In this document: positions 40,648-51,774 of the stretch, one piece after another
Position numbering within the stretch: position 1 is the stretch's first letter
How the letters are laid out: the number at the start of each line of letters is the position of its first letter
Origin: DASXYG01 sp036502625
GTDB taxonomy: Bacteria; Actinomycetota; Actinomycetes; Streptosporangiales; Streptosporangiaceae
NCBI GenBank assembly: GCA_036502625.1
Contig: DASXYG010000006.1
Coordinates: forward strand, 1-64,000
DNA length: 64,000 bases
Reading direction: 5' to 3'
The notes under the pieces: model-generated
What the model was told of the DNA's origin: nothing
Seen by the model: only the letters and a program-made list of their open reading frames with translations
Databases searched by the model: none
Made by a program: the position numbers and the translations under genes

Positions 40648-41120
40648 GCGGCGAGGGGCGCCCGGAGCTGGCGTACGTCGAGGCCGACGGCCTGCGCCTC
40701 GCGGTCGTGGCCACCCGGTGGAACGCCGGGATCGTCGACCAATTGGTGGACCGTGCGCTGGCGGCCGGCGTGGGCTGCGGCGCGGTGGTCAGCGACGCCG
40801 TACGCGTGCCGGGCGCGATGGAGCTGCCGCTCGTCGCGCAGCGGCTGGCCCGTACGCACCACGCCGTGGTGGCGCTCGGCGCGGTCATCCGCGGCGGCAC
40901 GCCGCATTTCGACTACGTCTGCGAATCGGTGACGTCCGGGCTGAGCCGGGTGTCGCTGGACGAGGAGACCCCTGTCGGGAACGGCGTGCTCACCTGTGAC
41001 ACGATGGAGCAGGCCATCGAGCGGTGCGGGCTGCCGGACAGCCGGGAGGACAAGGGCTGGGAGGCGACCGTGGCCGCCCTCGACGTCGCCCTCGTCCTGC
41101 GAGACCTCCCCAGGTCCTGA
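40644..41120 (+). CDS. ribH: 6,7-dimethyl-8-ribityllumazine synthase
   Basis: 158 residues, GTG overlapping ribBA. VVATRWNAGIVDQLVDRAL (substrate Trp), RVPGAMELPLVAQRLA and VVALGAVIRGGTPHFDYVCE (catalytic His) are the family motifs. No ribD/ribG is present, so the deaminase/reductase must be encoded elsewhere. Confidence 0.96.
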   Translation: MSGEGRPELAYVEADGLRLAVVATRWNAGIVDQLVDRALAAGVGCGAVVSDAVRVPGAMELPLVAQRLARTHHAVVALGAVIRGGTPHFDYVCESVTSGLSRVSLDEETPVGNGVLTCDTMEQAIERCGLPDSREDKGWEATVAALDVALVLRDLPRS

Positions 41121-41134
41121 TCGGAAGCCGACCT

Positions 41135-41572
41135 TTGAGCACCGTCGCGCCGGAGCTGCCGGTGGTCTGGCGGCCGCACCGCGGCCGCCTCGTGACACAC
41201 GCGTTCGCCGTGGTCGTGCTCGTCGTGGTGCTGGTCCTCGCCGTCGTGCTGCCCCATCCGTTCGGCATCGCCGACCGGGTGGGGTTCGTCGTCGTCGGCG
41301 CGGCCATCGCCGCGGTGCTGTACCTCCTCGGCCGGTGCCGGCTGCGCGCCGACGCCGACGGCCTGACCGTGGTGAACGTGATCCGTACGACCGAGCTCGA
41401 ATGGGCCGAGGTGGTCGGCGTCTCACACGCCGTGGGCGACCCGTGGGTCACGCTGGACCTCGACGACGGCGACACGCTGCCCGCGATGGGCATCCAGGCC
41501 GCCGACGGCGAGCGCGCCCGGCAGGCCATCGGGGAGCTCCGCGCCCTCCTGGACCAATGGAGCACGGCATGA
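41135..41572 (+). CDS. Small PH-domain membrane protein
   Basis: 145 residues from TTG 41135, chosen for GGAAG 7 nt upstream. Two adjacent membrane helices (HAFAVVVLVVVLVLAVVLPH; VGFVVVGAAIAAVLYLLG) are followed by a bacterial PH-like domain (CRLRADADGLTVVNVIRTTE, WAEVVGVSHAVGDPWVTLDL). Commonly found right after ribH in actinobacteria; function unknown. Overlaps the next gene (ATGA). Confidence 0.78.
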   Translation: MSTVAPELPVVWRPHRGRLVTHAFAVVVLVVVLVLAVVLPHPFGIADRVGFVVVGAAIAAVLYLLGRCRLRADADGLTVVNVIRTTELEWAEVVGVSHAVGDPWVTLDLDDGDTLPAMGIQAADGERARQAIGELRALLDQWSTA

Positions 41573-41910
41573 CCCTCGACTTCTTCGGGGGCATCCCCGT
41601 GACCGACTACCCGGCCGCCGTCGCCTGGTACGAACGGCTGCTCGGCGGCCCGCCCGCGTTCGCGCCGAACGACACCGAGTCGGTGTGGGAGCTGGCCGAG
41701 CACCGCTACGTCTACGTCGTGCGGATGCCGGAGCACGCCGGCCACGCCAGGCACACGCTGTTCGTCGACGACCTCGACGCGCGCGTCGCGGCCATCGGCG
41801 GGCGGGGCATCGAGCCGGCGCTGCGCGAGCAGTACGACAACGGCGTCCGCAAGATCACGTACCGCGACGCCGACGGCAACGAGATCGGCTTCGGCGGCGG
41901 CCCGCAGTGA
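41569..41910 (+). CDS. VOC/glyoxalase-fold protein
   Basis: 113 residues, ATG overlapping the previous stop; GGAG lies 6 nt upstream of this ATG. One bleomycin-resistance/glyoxalase-type beta-alpha-beta-beta-beta repeat pair: FFGGIPVTDYPAAVAWYERL and ITYRDADGNEIGFGG. Metal ligands are not fully apparent, and the substrate is unknown. Confidence 0.8.
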   Translation: MTLDFFGGIPVTDYPAAVAWYERLLGGPPAFAPNDTESVWELAEHRYVYVVRMPEHAGHARHTLFVDDLDARVAAIGGRGIEPALREQYDNGVRKITYRDADGNEIGFGGGPQ

Positions 41911-41954
41911 CCGGCGCGCGCCCCCTCGTCTCGGCGTACGGCCGTCCGGGCGGA

Positions 41955-41960
41955 TAGCCT
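41955..41960 (+). promoter_or_regulatory. -10 box (TAGCCT), leaderless promoter of the CoxD-like gene
   Basis: TAGCCT 6 nt before GTG 41967; separates the Mo-maturation genes from the rib operon. Confidence 0.45.
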
Positions 41961-41966
41961 GGCCGG

Positions 41967-42911
<945 letters not shown>

Positions 42912-42913
42912 CG

Positions 42914-44050
42914 ATGCCGGCGATGGCGCGTGACGCGACCGAGACCGTCGTCGGGTTCGCCCGCACCCTCAGGGCCGCGGGCGTCGACGCCGGTCCCGAC
43001 CGCGTGCAGGCGATGATCGAGGCGCTGCACGACCTCGACGTCCTCAACCCGCGCGACGTCTACTGGGCGGGCCGCCTCACCACCTGCTCGGGCCCGGACG
43101 ACCTGGACCGCTACGACCGGTGCTTCGCCGCGTACTTCTCCGGCCGGAAGCCGGGCCCGCCGAAACGCGCCGCGCAGGTCGTCGTCTACCGGCAGGTCGC
43201 CATGCCCGCGCCGCGCGACGGCGGCGAGGAGGAGTCCGGCCCGGAGCGGGACAAGACGTTGGCCGCGGCGAGCGAGACCGAGGTGCTGCGCGTCCGCGAC
43301 GTCACCCGGCTCTCGGTGGCCGAGCGCGCCGAGGTGAACCGGCTGATCGCGCTGCTCGACGCCGACGGCGCGCTGCGCAGGTCGCTGCGCTACACCCCGG
43401 CGCGGCGCGGTGCGCTTGACCGGGAGCGCACCGTACGCGCCATGCTGCGGCGCGGCGGCGAGACGTCCCGGCTGTACCACCGGGCGCACCGCTACCGGCC
43501 GCGCCGCGTGGTGATGCTGGTCGACGTCAGCGGGTCGATGAGCCCGTACGCCGACGCGCTGCTGCGGTTCGCCCACGTCCTGGTCCGGCGGCGCGGCCGC
43601 AACGCGGAGGTGTTCAGCGTCGGCACCCGCCTCACCCGGCTGACCCGCGAGCTGCGCCAGCGCGACGTCGACACCGCGATGGCCGCCGTGTCGTCCACGA
43701 TCCCCGACTGGAGCGGCGGCACCCGGCTCGGCGACGAACTGAAGGAGTTCGGCGACCAATGGGGGCAGCGCGGCATGGCGCGCGGCGCGGTCCTGGTGAT
43801 CGCCTCGGACGGCTGGGAGCGCGGCGACGTCGCGCAGCTCGGCGCGCAGATGGCCCGGCTGTCGCGGCTCGCGCACCGCGTGGTGTGGGTGAACCCGCAC
43901 AAGGCGCAGCCGGGATACGAACCGCTCACCGCCGGGATGCGTGCGGCGCTTCCGTTTGTTGACGATTTTGTCGAAGGACACAGTCTTGGCGCGCTGGAGG
44001 AGCTGGCGCGGTTGATCGGACGTGAGCACACCGGAGGTCGTCGTGCGTGA
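42914..44050 (+). CDS. CoxE-like VWA-domain protein
   Basis: 378 residues. C-terminal von Willebrand A domain with MIDAS DVSGSMS (about 200-206), the Thr in GGTRLGD and IASDGWERGD. The N-terminal part (VVGFARTLRAAGVDAGPDRV) is the CoxE/DUF58-associated helix bundle. Acts with the MoxR-type ATPase as a metal-enzyme maturation pair. Its last 8 bp overlap the XdhC gene. Confidence 0.88.
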   Translation: MPAMARDATETVVGFARTLRAAGVDAGPDRVQAMIEALHDLDVLNPRDVYWAGRLTTCSGPDDLDRYDRCFAAYFSGRKPGPPKRAAQVVVYRQVAMPAPRDGGEEESGPERDKTLAAASETEVLRVRDVTRLSVAERAEVNRLIALLDADGALRRSLRYTPARRGALDRERTVRAMLRRGGETSRLYHRAHRYRPRRVVMLVDVSGSMSPYADALLRFAHVLVRRRGRNAEVFSVGTRLTRLTRELRQRDVDTAMAAVSSTIPDWSGGTRLGDELKEFGDQWGQRGMARGAVLVIASDGWERGDVAQLGAQMARLSRLAHRVVWVNPHKAQPGYEPLTAGMRAALPFVDDFVEGHSLGALEELARLIGREHTGGRRA

Positions 44051-45167
44051 TCTGCTGCCCACCATTGGCAAGTGGTACGACACCGGCGAGGTATTCGGGC
44101 TGGCCACCGTGGTCAGCACGTACCGCAGCGCGCCGCGCGAGGCGGGCGCCGCGATGGCCGTGTCGTCCGGGGGCGAGGCCATCGGCAGCGTCTCGGGCGG
44201 CTGCGTCGAGGGCGCCGTGTACGAACTGGCGCAGCAGGTCGTCGAGGACGGCGAACCCGTGCTCCAGCGCTACGGCGTCAGCGACGACGACGCGTTCGCC
44301 GTGGGCCTGACCTGCGGCGGCATCATCGACATCTTCGTCGAGCGGGTGAGCACCGCGGAGTTCCCCGAGCTGGCCGAGGTGAGCCGGTCCATCGCCGACG
44401 GCGAGCCGGTCGCGATCGCCACCGTGCTGGACGGCCCCGGCCAGGTCGGCGCGCGGCGCGTCGTCTGGGAGGACCACGCGTCCGGGAGCCTCGGCGGCCG
44501 GCGGCTCGACGACGCGATCGACGACGACGCGCGCGGCATGCTCGCGCAGGGCGTCACCGGCCAGCGGCACTACGGCCCCGAGGGCGAGCGGCGCCTCGAC
44601 GACCTCACGGTCTTCGTCCACACGTTCGCGCCGCCGCCGCGCATGCTGGTGTTCGGCGCCATCGACTTCGCCACGGCGGTCGCCCGCGTCGGCAAGTTCC
44701 TCGGCTACCACGTGACGGTCTGCGACGCCCGCCCGGTGTTCGCCACGGCGAAGCGGTTCCCCGACGCCGACGAGGTCGTGGTGAAGTGGCCGCACAAGTA
44801 CCTCTCGGAGATCACGGTCGACCCCCGTACGGCGATCGCCGTGCTCACCCACGACCCCAAGTTCGACGTGCCGCTCCTTGAGGTGGCGCTGCGCACGGAG
44901 GCCGGCTACATCGGCGCGATGGGCAGCCGCCGCACCCACGACGACCGCCTGGCCCGCCTCCGCGAGGCCGGCCTGACCGACGAGGAACTGTCCCGCCTGC
45001 GTTCCCCGATCGGCCTCGACCTGGGCGCCCGCACCCCCGAGGAGACCGCGGTAGCCATCGCGGCGGAGCTCATCCAGCTCCGCTGGGGCGGCACCGGCAC
45101 CCCCCTGACCCGCACCGACGGCCGCATCCACCGCGAGCCCATCGCCCAGCTCACCGAGCCCGCCTAG
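44043..45167 (+). CDS. XdhC/CoxF-family molybdenum hydroxylase maturation protein
   Basis: 374 residues from GTG 44043, preferred for a perfect GGAGG 6 nt upstream; GTG 44022 would add 7 residues. N-terminal XdhC motif IGSVSGGCVEGAVYELA and LTCGGIIDIFVE. C-terminal Rossmann domain (MLVFGAIDFATAVARVGKFL; ALRTEAGYIGAMGSRRTHDD). XdhC binds molybdopterin cytosine dinucleotide and promotes sulfuration of the cofactor. Confidence 0.9.
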   Translation: MRDLLPTIGKWYDTGEVFGLATVVSTYRSAPREAGAAMAVSSGGEAIGSVSGGCVEGAVYELAQQVVEDGEPVLQRYGVSDDDAFAVGLTCGGIIDIFVERVSTAEFPELAEVSRSIADGEPVAIATVLDGPGQVGARRVVWEDHASGSLGGRRLDDAIDDDARGMLAQGVTGQRHYGPEGERRLDDLTVFVHTFAPPPRMLVFGAIDFATAVARVGKFLGYHVTVCDARPVFATAKRFPDADEVVVKWPHKYLSEITVDPRTAIAVLTHDPKFDVPLLEVALRTEAGYIGAMGSRRTHDDRLARLREAGLTDEELSRLRSPIGLDLGARTPEETAVAIAAELIQLRWGGTGTPLTRTDGRIHREPIAQLTEPA

Positions 45168-45171
45168 CGGC

Positions 45172-45582
45172 TCACAGGTCCGGCAGGGGGTCGGGGGGCA
45201 TGAAGTCGCCGGGGGTGACCTCGGCGTCGGCGGCGCGGATGACCGGGACGTACTCCTCGTCGATCTCCAGGGCCAGGTTGCCGATGTTGATGACCGGGCC
45301 GGGGGACTGTTCCAACGGGCCGAGGCGTACGGCTCGGGGGTAGCGGGCCCAGACGGAGCCGGGGCGGTCGCGGCTGAACCAGGTGCAGGCCAGGACCGTG
45401 ACGCGGGTGGCGGTGATCGCGACGATCACGTTGAACATGCCGCTGAACGGGGGGACGGCGGTCGCGGGGAAGACATAGCGGAGCTCCTCGCCGGGCGGCA
45501 GGAACGGCCGGCAGAGTTCGCGGGTCGCTGAGGAGACCGGCATGCACGTCATTGTCGCCCGCGGATGCCGGGATGTCGCCAT
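45172..45582 (-). CDS. Small conserved hypothetical protein
   Basis: 136 residues if started at 45582; internal ATGs at 45552 and 45543 are equally possible as no ribosome site is seen. No recognised domain; FLPPGEELRYVFPATAVPPF followed by FNVIVAITATRVTVLACTWF and a proline-rich acidic C terminus looks like a small beta-barrel. No signal peptide. Convergent with the XdhC gene (4 bp), divergent from the MocA-like gene. Confidence 0.6.
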   Translation of the reverse strand: MATSRHPRATMTCMPVSSATRELCRPFLPPGEELRYVFPATAVPPFSGMFNVIVAITATRVTVLACTWFSRDRPGSVWARYPRAVRLGPLEQSPGPVINIGNLALEIDEEYVPVIRAADAEVTPGDFMPPDPLPDL

Positions 45583-45631
45583 ACGCGGGGGTTCCAGTAC
45601 GGATACGGGCGGGTCGCGCGGCGTGCGGCGC

Positions 45632-45637
45632 TACCCT
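45632..45637 (+). promoter_or_regulatory. -10 box (TACCCT) for the MocA-like gene
   Basis: TACCCT 8 nt before ATG 45646; no Shine-Dalgarno, so probably leaderless. Confidence 0.45.
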
Positions 45638-45645
45638 GGACGATC

Positions 45646-46215
45646 ATGACGGGCGTGGCGGGACTGCTGCTCGCCGCCGGGCGGGGGAGCCGCCTCGGGC
45701 GGCCGAAGGCGCTGGTCGAGGTCGACGGGCGCCGCCTGGTCGACCGCGCGGTCGCGACGCTGCGCGACGGGGGGTGCGCGCCGGTGGTCGTGGTCAGCGG
45801 CGCGGCGGCGCTGGACCTGCCCGGCGTGCTGGTCGCGCACAACCCCGACTGGGCGACGGGAATGGGATCGTCCCTGCGTACGGGGCTCGGCGCGCTGCCC
45901 GCCGAGGCCGGCGCGGTGGTGGTGGCGCTGGTCGACCAGCCGGGCGTGGGCCCGGAGGTCGTGCGTCGGCTCATCGCGGCGTACGACGCGGGCGCCGAGG
46001 TCGCGGTCGCGGCGTACGACGGGGCACCGCGCAACCCGGTGCTGCTCGGCCGCGCCCACTGGCCCGCCGTCGCGGAGTCCGCGACCGGCGACCGGGGCGC
46101 GCGCGCCTTCCTCCGCGCCCACCCGGACCTGGTCACCGCGGTCGAGTGCGCCGACATCGCCAGCGCCGACGACATCGACACCCCGGACGACCTCGCCCGC
46201 TACACCGACTCCTGA
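45646..46215 (+). CDS. MocA-like molybdenum cofactor cytidylyltransferase
   Basis: 189 residues. The NTP-transferase signature LLLAAGRGSRLGRPKALV (about 6-23) and ALVDQPGVGPEVVRRL (about 92-107) match the MobA/MocA group; absence of MobA-specific context and the neighbouring CoxDEF-like genes favour CTP:molybdopterin cytidylyltransferase, making the MCD cofactor used by CO/xanthine-dehydrogenase-type enzymes. An in-frame upstream extension is rejected in favour of the leaderless ATG. Confidence 0.82.
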   Translation: MTGVAGLLLAAGRGSRLGRPKALVEVDGRRLVDRAVATLRDGGCAPVVVVSGAAALDLPGVLVAHNPDWATGMGSSLRTGLGALPAEAGAVVVALVDQPGVGPEVVRRLIAAYDAGAEVAVAAYDGAPRNPVLLGRAHWPAVAESATGDRGARAFLRAHPDLVTAVECADIASADDIDTPDDLARYTDS

Positions 46216-46241
46216 CCCTGGCGCGATCCACGCGCGGATCC

Positions 46242-46284
46242 TTGACCCTGCGGGCGCGTGTCCGTTAAATTCATCGTGCGATGA
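46242..46284 (+). promoter_or_regulatory. Promoter with palindromic operator
   Basis: TTGACC (46242-46247), 17-bp spacer, TTAAAT (46265-46270). Directly after the -10 lies TCATCG-TG-CGATGA (46271-46284), a perfect inverted repeat covering the predicted +1, of a size and sequence common for TetR-family operators. No regulator gene is adjacent. Confidence 0.55.
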
Positions 46285-46309
46285 GTTTTTGCTGAGGGAG
46301 ATGGTCCGC

Positions 46310-46822
46310 ATGCGCCGATCGGTCGCCGCCGCCGGGAGTGCGGCGTTCTTCGTCGTCGCGCCCGGGAGCGTTGTGGTGCTGGTGCCGTGGGCGATCAGCG
46401 GATGGCGCGTCATGGGGCCGTCCGCGGCGTGGGCGGCCGTGCCCGTGCGGATCGTCGCGGCCGTGCTCATCGCGGCGGGCGCCGCCGTGCTGCTGCACGC
46501 CTTCGCCCGGTTCGCCGTCGAGGGCCTGGGCACGCCGCTGCCCGCCGCGCCGCCCGAGCGGCTGGTCGTCGGCGGGCTGTTCCGCTACGTCCGCAACCCG
46601 ATGTACGTCGCGCTCATCGCCGCCACAGCCGGGCAGGCGCTGCTGTTCTGGCAGCCCTGGCTGGCGGCGTACTGCCTGCTCGTCGCGGCGCTGCCGATGG
46701 CGTTCGTCCACTGGTACGAGGAGCCGAAGCTGCGCGGCACGTTCGGCGCGGCGTACGAGGAGTACCGGGCGAACGTGCCCGGCTGGTGGCCGCGCCTGCG
46801 CCCCTGGCAGCCGGGCCACTGA
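46310..46822 (+). CDS. Isoprenylcysteine carboxyl methyltransferase-like membrane methyltransferase
   Basis: 170 residues from ATG 46310 (GAGGGAG 9-10 nt upstream). Four to five membrane segments and the family signature GLFRYVRNPMYVALIAATAG (about 79-98) followed by HWYEEPKLRGTFGAAYEEYR, the ICMT/PEMT/NnrU-like C-terminal motif binding SAM. Substrate unknown; in bacteria these often modify lipids or small molecules. 28 bp before a soluble methyltransferase. Confidence 0.85.
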   Translation: MRRSVAAAGSAAFFVVAPGSVVVLVPWAISGWRVMGPSAAWAAVPVRIVAAVLIAAGAAVLLHAFARFAVEGLGTPLPAAPPERLVVGGLFRYVRNPMYVALIAATAGQALLFWQPWLAAYCLLVAALPMAFVHWYEEPKLRGTFGAAYEEYRANVPGWWPRLRPWQPGH

Positions 46823-46850
46823 CCCGCCACCACCCCAAGGAGGACAGACC

Positions 46851-47552
46851 ATGCCCGAACGGCCCGACCTGCGGAACCTGGACTTCGACGCCGCCTACCG
46901 CGGCGCCGCGGCGAACGAGGCCATCGACTTCGGCGCGCGCGTGCCGTGGGACATCGGCGGCCCGCAGCCGGTCGTCGTGGACCTCGAACGCGACGGGAGG
47001 TTCGCCGGCGACGTGCTGGACATCGGCTGCGGCCTCGGCGAGAACGCGATCTTCCTGGCCGCGCACGGCTACCGGGTGACCGGCCTCGACGGCAGCGCCG
47101 TCGCCATCGGCCGCGCCCGCGAGCGCGCCGCCGAGACCGGCGCGGACGTCACCTTCGACGTCGCCGACGCCCTCCGCCTCGACGGCTACACCGACCGGTT
47201 CGACACCGTCCTCGACAGCGCGCTGTTCCACTGCTTCGACGCCGCCGACCGCGTCCGCTACGCGACCGCGCTGCACCGCGCCACCCGTACGGGCGCGCGG
47301 CTGAACCTGGTCTGCGCGTCCGACGTGGCCGCCGTCTCGGTGGTGCCGTACACCCTCAGCGAGGAGGAGATCCGTACGGCGCTGACCGCGGGCGGCTGGA
47401 CGGTCACGGACGTACGCCCGGCGTCCTTCGCCGGGCAGGTCAACGAGAAGATGCGCGCCCAGTTGTTCGACGAGGGCCTGTCCTTCGAGGTCACCGCCGA
47501 CGGCCAGGGCCTCATGCCGGCCTGGCTGGCCGCCGCCGACCGCGTGGGCTGA
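46851..47552 (+). CDS. Class I SAM-dependent methyltransferase
   Basis: 233 residues, AAGGAGG 7 nt upstream. Motif I VLDIGCGLGENAIFLA (about 43-58), acidic loop VTGLDGSA, and DTVLDSALFHCFD. Resembles the thiopurine/small-molecule methyltransferase group (opening FDAAYRGAAANEAIDFGARV). Likely cotranscribed with the membrane methyltransferase behind the palindromic operator. Confidence 0.88.
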   Translation: MPERPDLRNLDFDAAYRGAAANEAIDFGARVPWDIGGPQPVVVDLERDGRFAGDVLDIGCGLGENAIFLAAHGYRVTGLDGSAVAIGRARERAAETGADVTFDVADALRLDGYTDRFDTVLDSALFHCFDAADRVRYATALHRATRTGARLNLVCASDVAAVSVVPYTLSEEEIRTALTAGGWTVTDVRPASFAGQVNEKMRAQLFDEGLSFEVTADGQGLMPAWLAAADRVG

Positions 47553-47555
47553 GCC

Positions 47556-49106
<1,551 letters not shown>

Positions 49107-49184
49107 CGCGTGGCCCTTCCCGCCGGGGTCCGGTGCCCGCAATCTAACCGGAGGACGCCGCCATCAGAAGGGGCGCGCGGCGAT

Positions 49185-49706
49185 TCAGGCGATGTCGTGG
49201 CGCAGCTCGGCCAGCGGGAGGCGGCCGGCGGGGACGGCCCGGGTCCCATCCGGCGGCGCGGGTGCCGGGTGGCCGAGGGCGATGGCCGTACGGACCCGCC
49301 ACGGCGGCGCGAAGCCGGTCAGGCGGGTGGCCGCGGCGGCGTTGGCCTCGGGGAAGAACGTGGCCGGGCAGGTGCCGAGGCCGAGGGCGTCCGCGGCGAG
49401 CATGAGCGTCTGCGCGGCGCGGCCCGCGTCGAACTCCGCGTCGGCGAACCGGGCGTCGGCGGCCAGCCCGATCACCACCGGAGCGCCCGCCAGGTGGCCC
49501 GCGTACGCGCCCAGCCGGGCCAGCCCCGTACGGACCCCGGCGGCGGTGACCACGGCGAACCGCCACGGCTGCCGGTTGCGCGCCGAACCCGTCCACCGCG
49601 CGGCCTCCAGCACCGAGGTGACCAGGTCGTCCGCGACGGGCTCCGCGGTGAACCACCGGGTCGCGCGCTGCCCGCGCAGCGCGGCGAGCGCGTCAGAACG
49701 CGCCAT
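49185..49706 (-). CDS. Nitroreductase-family flavoprotein
   Basis: 173 residues. FMN-binding motifs RATRWFTAEPV, AARWTGSARNRQPWRFAVV and DAGRAAQTLMLAADALGLGT are those of the nitroreductase fold. Reduces nitro or enone groups, or acts in flavin-dependent dehydrogenation. Overlaps the crotonase gene by 14 bp. Confidence 0.87.
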   Translation of the reverse strand: MARSDALAALRGQRATRWFTAEPVADDLVTSVLEAARWTGSARNRQPWRFAVVTAAGVRTGLARLGAYAGHLAGAPVVIGLAADARFADAEFDAGRAAQTLMLAADALGLGTCPATFFPEANAAAATRLTGFAPPWRVRTAIALGHPAPAPPDGTRAVPAGRLPLAELRHDIA

Positions 49707-50445
49707 GGCGGCCCTCGCCCGAGGTGAAGCGGCCGATGCCCGCGGCCGCCTCGGCCAGCGACACCCGGCCGTACGCCAGCTCGGCGGCCATGGCGTGGGC
49801 CTCGTCGCCGCCGGACTCCAGGGCGGACATCCGGTCGCCGCGCAGGCACGTCTGCGGGAACGCGGCGATCTCCCCGGCCAGCGCCTCCGCCGCCTGCCGC
49901 GCGCCGCCCGCGGGGACGACCCGGTTGGCCAGGCCGATGTCGTACGCCTCGGCGGCGCTGACCGCGCGGCCGGTGAGGATGAGGTCCATGGCGCGGCTCA
50001 TGCCGATCAGCCGCGGCAGCCGTACGGTGCCGCCGTCGATCAGCGGCACGCCCCAGCGGCGGCAGAACACCCCGAACACGGCGTCGTCGGCGGCCACCCG
50101 CAGATCGCACCACAGGGCGAGCTCCAGGCCGCCGGCCACGGCGTGGCCCTCGACGGCGGCGATCACCGGCTTGGACAGCCGCATGCGCGTCGGGCCCATC
50201 GGAGCGTCGCCGTCGCCGTCGACCCGGTTGCCGCGCTCCGTGCCGACGGCGTGCAGGTCGGCGCCCGCGCAGAAGGTGCCGCCCGCACCCCACAGCACGG
50301 CCACGCGCGCCGTGCCGTCGGCCTCGAACGCGCGGAACGCGGCGGCGAGGTCGGCGGCTGTCGGCCCGTCGACGGCGTTGCGCACATCGGGACGGTCGAT
50401 CACCACGGTGTGGACGGCGCCGGCGCGCTCGGTCCGTACGGCCAT
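49693..50445 (-). CDS. Enoyl-CoA hydratase/isomerase (crotonase) family
   Basis: 250 residues. Oxyanion-hole segments GGTFCAGADLHAVG (about 55-68) and VEGHAVAGGLELALWCDLRV (about 98-117), catalytic region VPLIDGGTVRLPRLIG. Crotonase superfamily; exact reaction uncertain. Part of the long leftward gene set. Confidence 0.9.
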   Translation of the reverse strand: MAVRTERAGAVHTVVIDRPDVRNAVDGPTAADLAAAFRAFEADGTARVAVLWGAGGTFCAGADLHAVGTERGNRVDGDGDAPMGPTRMRLSKPVIAAVEGHAVAGGLELALWCDLRVAADDAVFGVFCRRWGVPLIDGGTVRLPRLIGMSRAMDLILTGRAVSAAEAYDIGLANRVVPAGGARQAAEALAGEIAAFPQTCLRGDRMSALESGGDEAHAMAAELAYGRVSLAEAAAGIGRFTSGEGRHGAF

Positions 50446-50467
50446 GCGGAGCCTCCTCGGGCCCAGG

Positions 50468-51709
50468 TCAGCGCAGGGTGTCCAGGCCCGTCGCGGACAG
50501 CGCCTCGGCCTCAGTGACGGCGCCGCAGCCCACGGCGCGGCGCAGCCGGGCGAGCAGGGCCTTGACCGTCGCCGGTTCGTCCATGACGCCGGAGGCGCCG
50601 GTGGTGTTCTCCGCCCAGGCGCGCACCCGCCCGGCCAGGTCGGCGAACCCGGTGAGGTGGAAGGCGTAGACCGTGGCGAACCTGCTGACGAGGTGCGCCG
50701 GGTGCATGTCCCACCCCTGGTAGAAGCCGTGCGCGAGGGAGTGGCGTACGTGCGCGGCGTGCACCTGCCAGACGGCGTGGACGGCGGCGGTCTCGTCGCC
50801 GGCGGGCGCCAGGTTGGTCGCGCCGTCGGAGGTCTCCACGCCGGTGCCGGCCAGCGTGACCTGCATGATGTTCCGCGCGAAGTCGCACGCGGGGTGGTCG
50901 AGGCGCTGCTGCTCCGGCGGGAGGCCGAGCGCGGCCGTGTAGTCGAACACCCCGAAGTGGGCGGCGGACATGCGCCCGGCCGCCGCCTCCACCACGGCGG
51001 GCAGCGTGGCCGCGCCGGACCGGTCCAACACCGTACGCGGCGTCTCCACCTGCACCTCGAACCGCAGCAGCCCCGCCTCCAGCCCGAGCGCCGCCTCCAG
51101 CCGGGCCAGCAGACCGGCGAACACGGCCACGTGCGCGGACGAGATCACCTTCGGGAACGTGATCACGAAGCCGGGCGGCAGCGCGCCCACCCGGTCGATG
51201 ACCCCGGTCAGCAGGCCGTCGAGCGTGGACACGGCGCGGTCGTAGCCGCCGTCGGCGAAGGACTTCACGCGCGGGCCCCAGCGGCGCGGCAGGATGCCCT
51301 CGGTGTAGGCGCGGGCGACGGCGTCGGCGGCGCGCTCGGTGTCGGCGTCCTCGGTCTCGTCGTCGCGGACGCCGTAGCCGTCCTCGAAGTCGATCCGCAG
51401 GTCCTCCACGGGGTCGGCGACCAGCTTCGCGGCCACCCGGGCGCGCACCTCGTCGGCGAGGTCCACCGCCACACCGAACGCCTCGGCGAACGACGCGGTG
51501 CCGCGGACGTGCGCGTCCAGCAGGGCGAGCGCCTCCTTGCCGTACGCGGGCCCGATGTCGGCGGCCACCCGGTCGGCCGGGACGTACACGGTGTGCACCG
51601 GCTGCCACACGATCGGCGGGCCGGGGTAGCCGGAGTCGTGGTCCGCGCGCGCGGCCTCCACCCGGGCCCGCAGATCGGCGTGGCCAGCCGAGGTCAGCGT
51701 CGATTTCAT
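50468..51709 (-). CDS. HpcH/HpaI-CitE-like aldolase/lyase family (DUF6986-like)
   Basis: 413 residues from ATG 51709. DLRIDFEDGYGVRDDE (about 108-123; acidic Mg-site region), RWGPRVKSF, GFVITFPKVISSAHVAVFAG and RFEVQVETPRTVLDR (catalytic Glu/Arg region) recall the citrate lyase beta / HpcH barrel. I recall relatives near purine/ureide catabolic genes in actinobacteria, but the substrate is unknown. A long in-frame N-terminal extension is the shadow of the next gene and is rejected. Confidence 0.8.
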   Translation of the reverse strand: MKSTLTSAGHADLRARVEAARADHDSGYPGPPIVWQPVHTVYVPADRVAADIGPAYGKEALALLDAHVRGTASFAEAFGVAVDLADEVRARVAAKLVADPVEDLRIDFEDGYGVRDDETEDADTERAADAVARAYTEGILPRRWGPRVKSFADGGYDRAVSTLDGLLTGVIDRVGALPPGFVITFPKVISSAHVAVFAGLLARLEAALGLEAGLLRFEVQVETPRTVLDRSGAATLPAVVEAAAGRMSAAHFGVFDYTAALGLPPEQQRLDHPACDFARNIMQVTLAGTGVETSDGATNLAPAGDETAAVHAVWQVHAAHVRHSLAHGFYQGWDMHPAHLVSRFATVYAFHLTGFADLAGRVRAWAENTTGASGVMDEPATVKALLARLRRAVGCGAVTEAEALSATGLDTLR

Positions 51710-51774
51710 GGCCCTGTCCCTTCCCCGCGCTCGGTGATCTCGATCATGGCCATCCTTGCGTACGGGGGTGCGGT

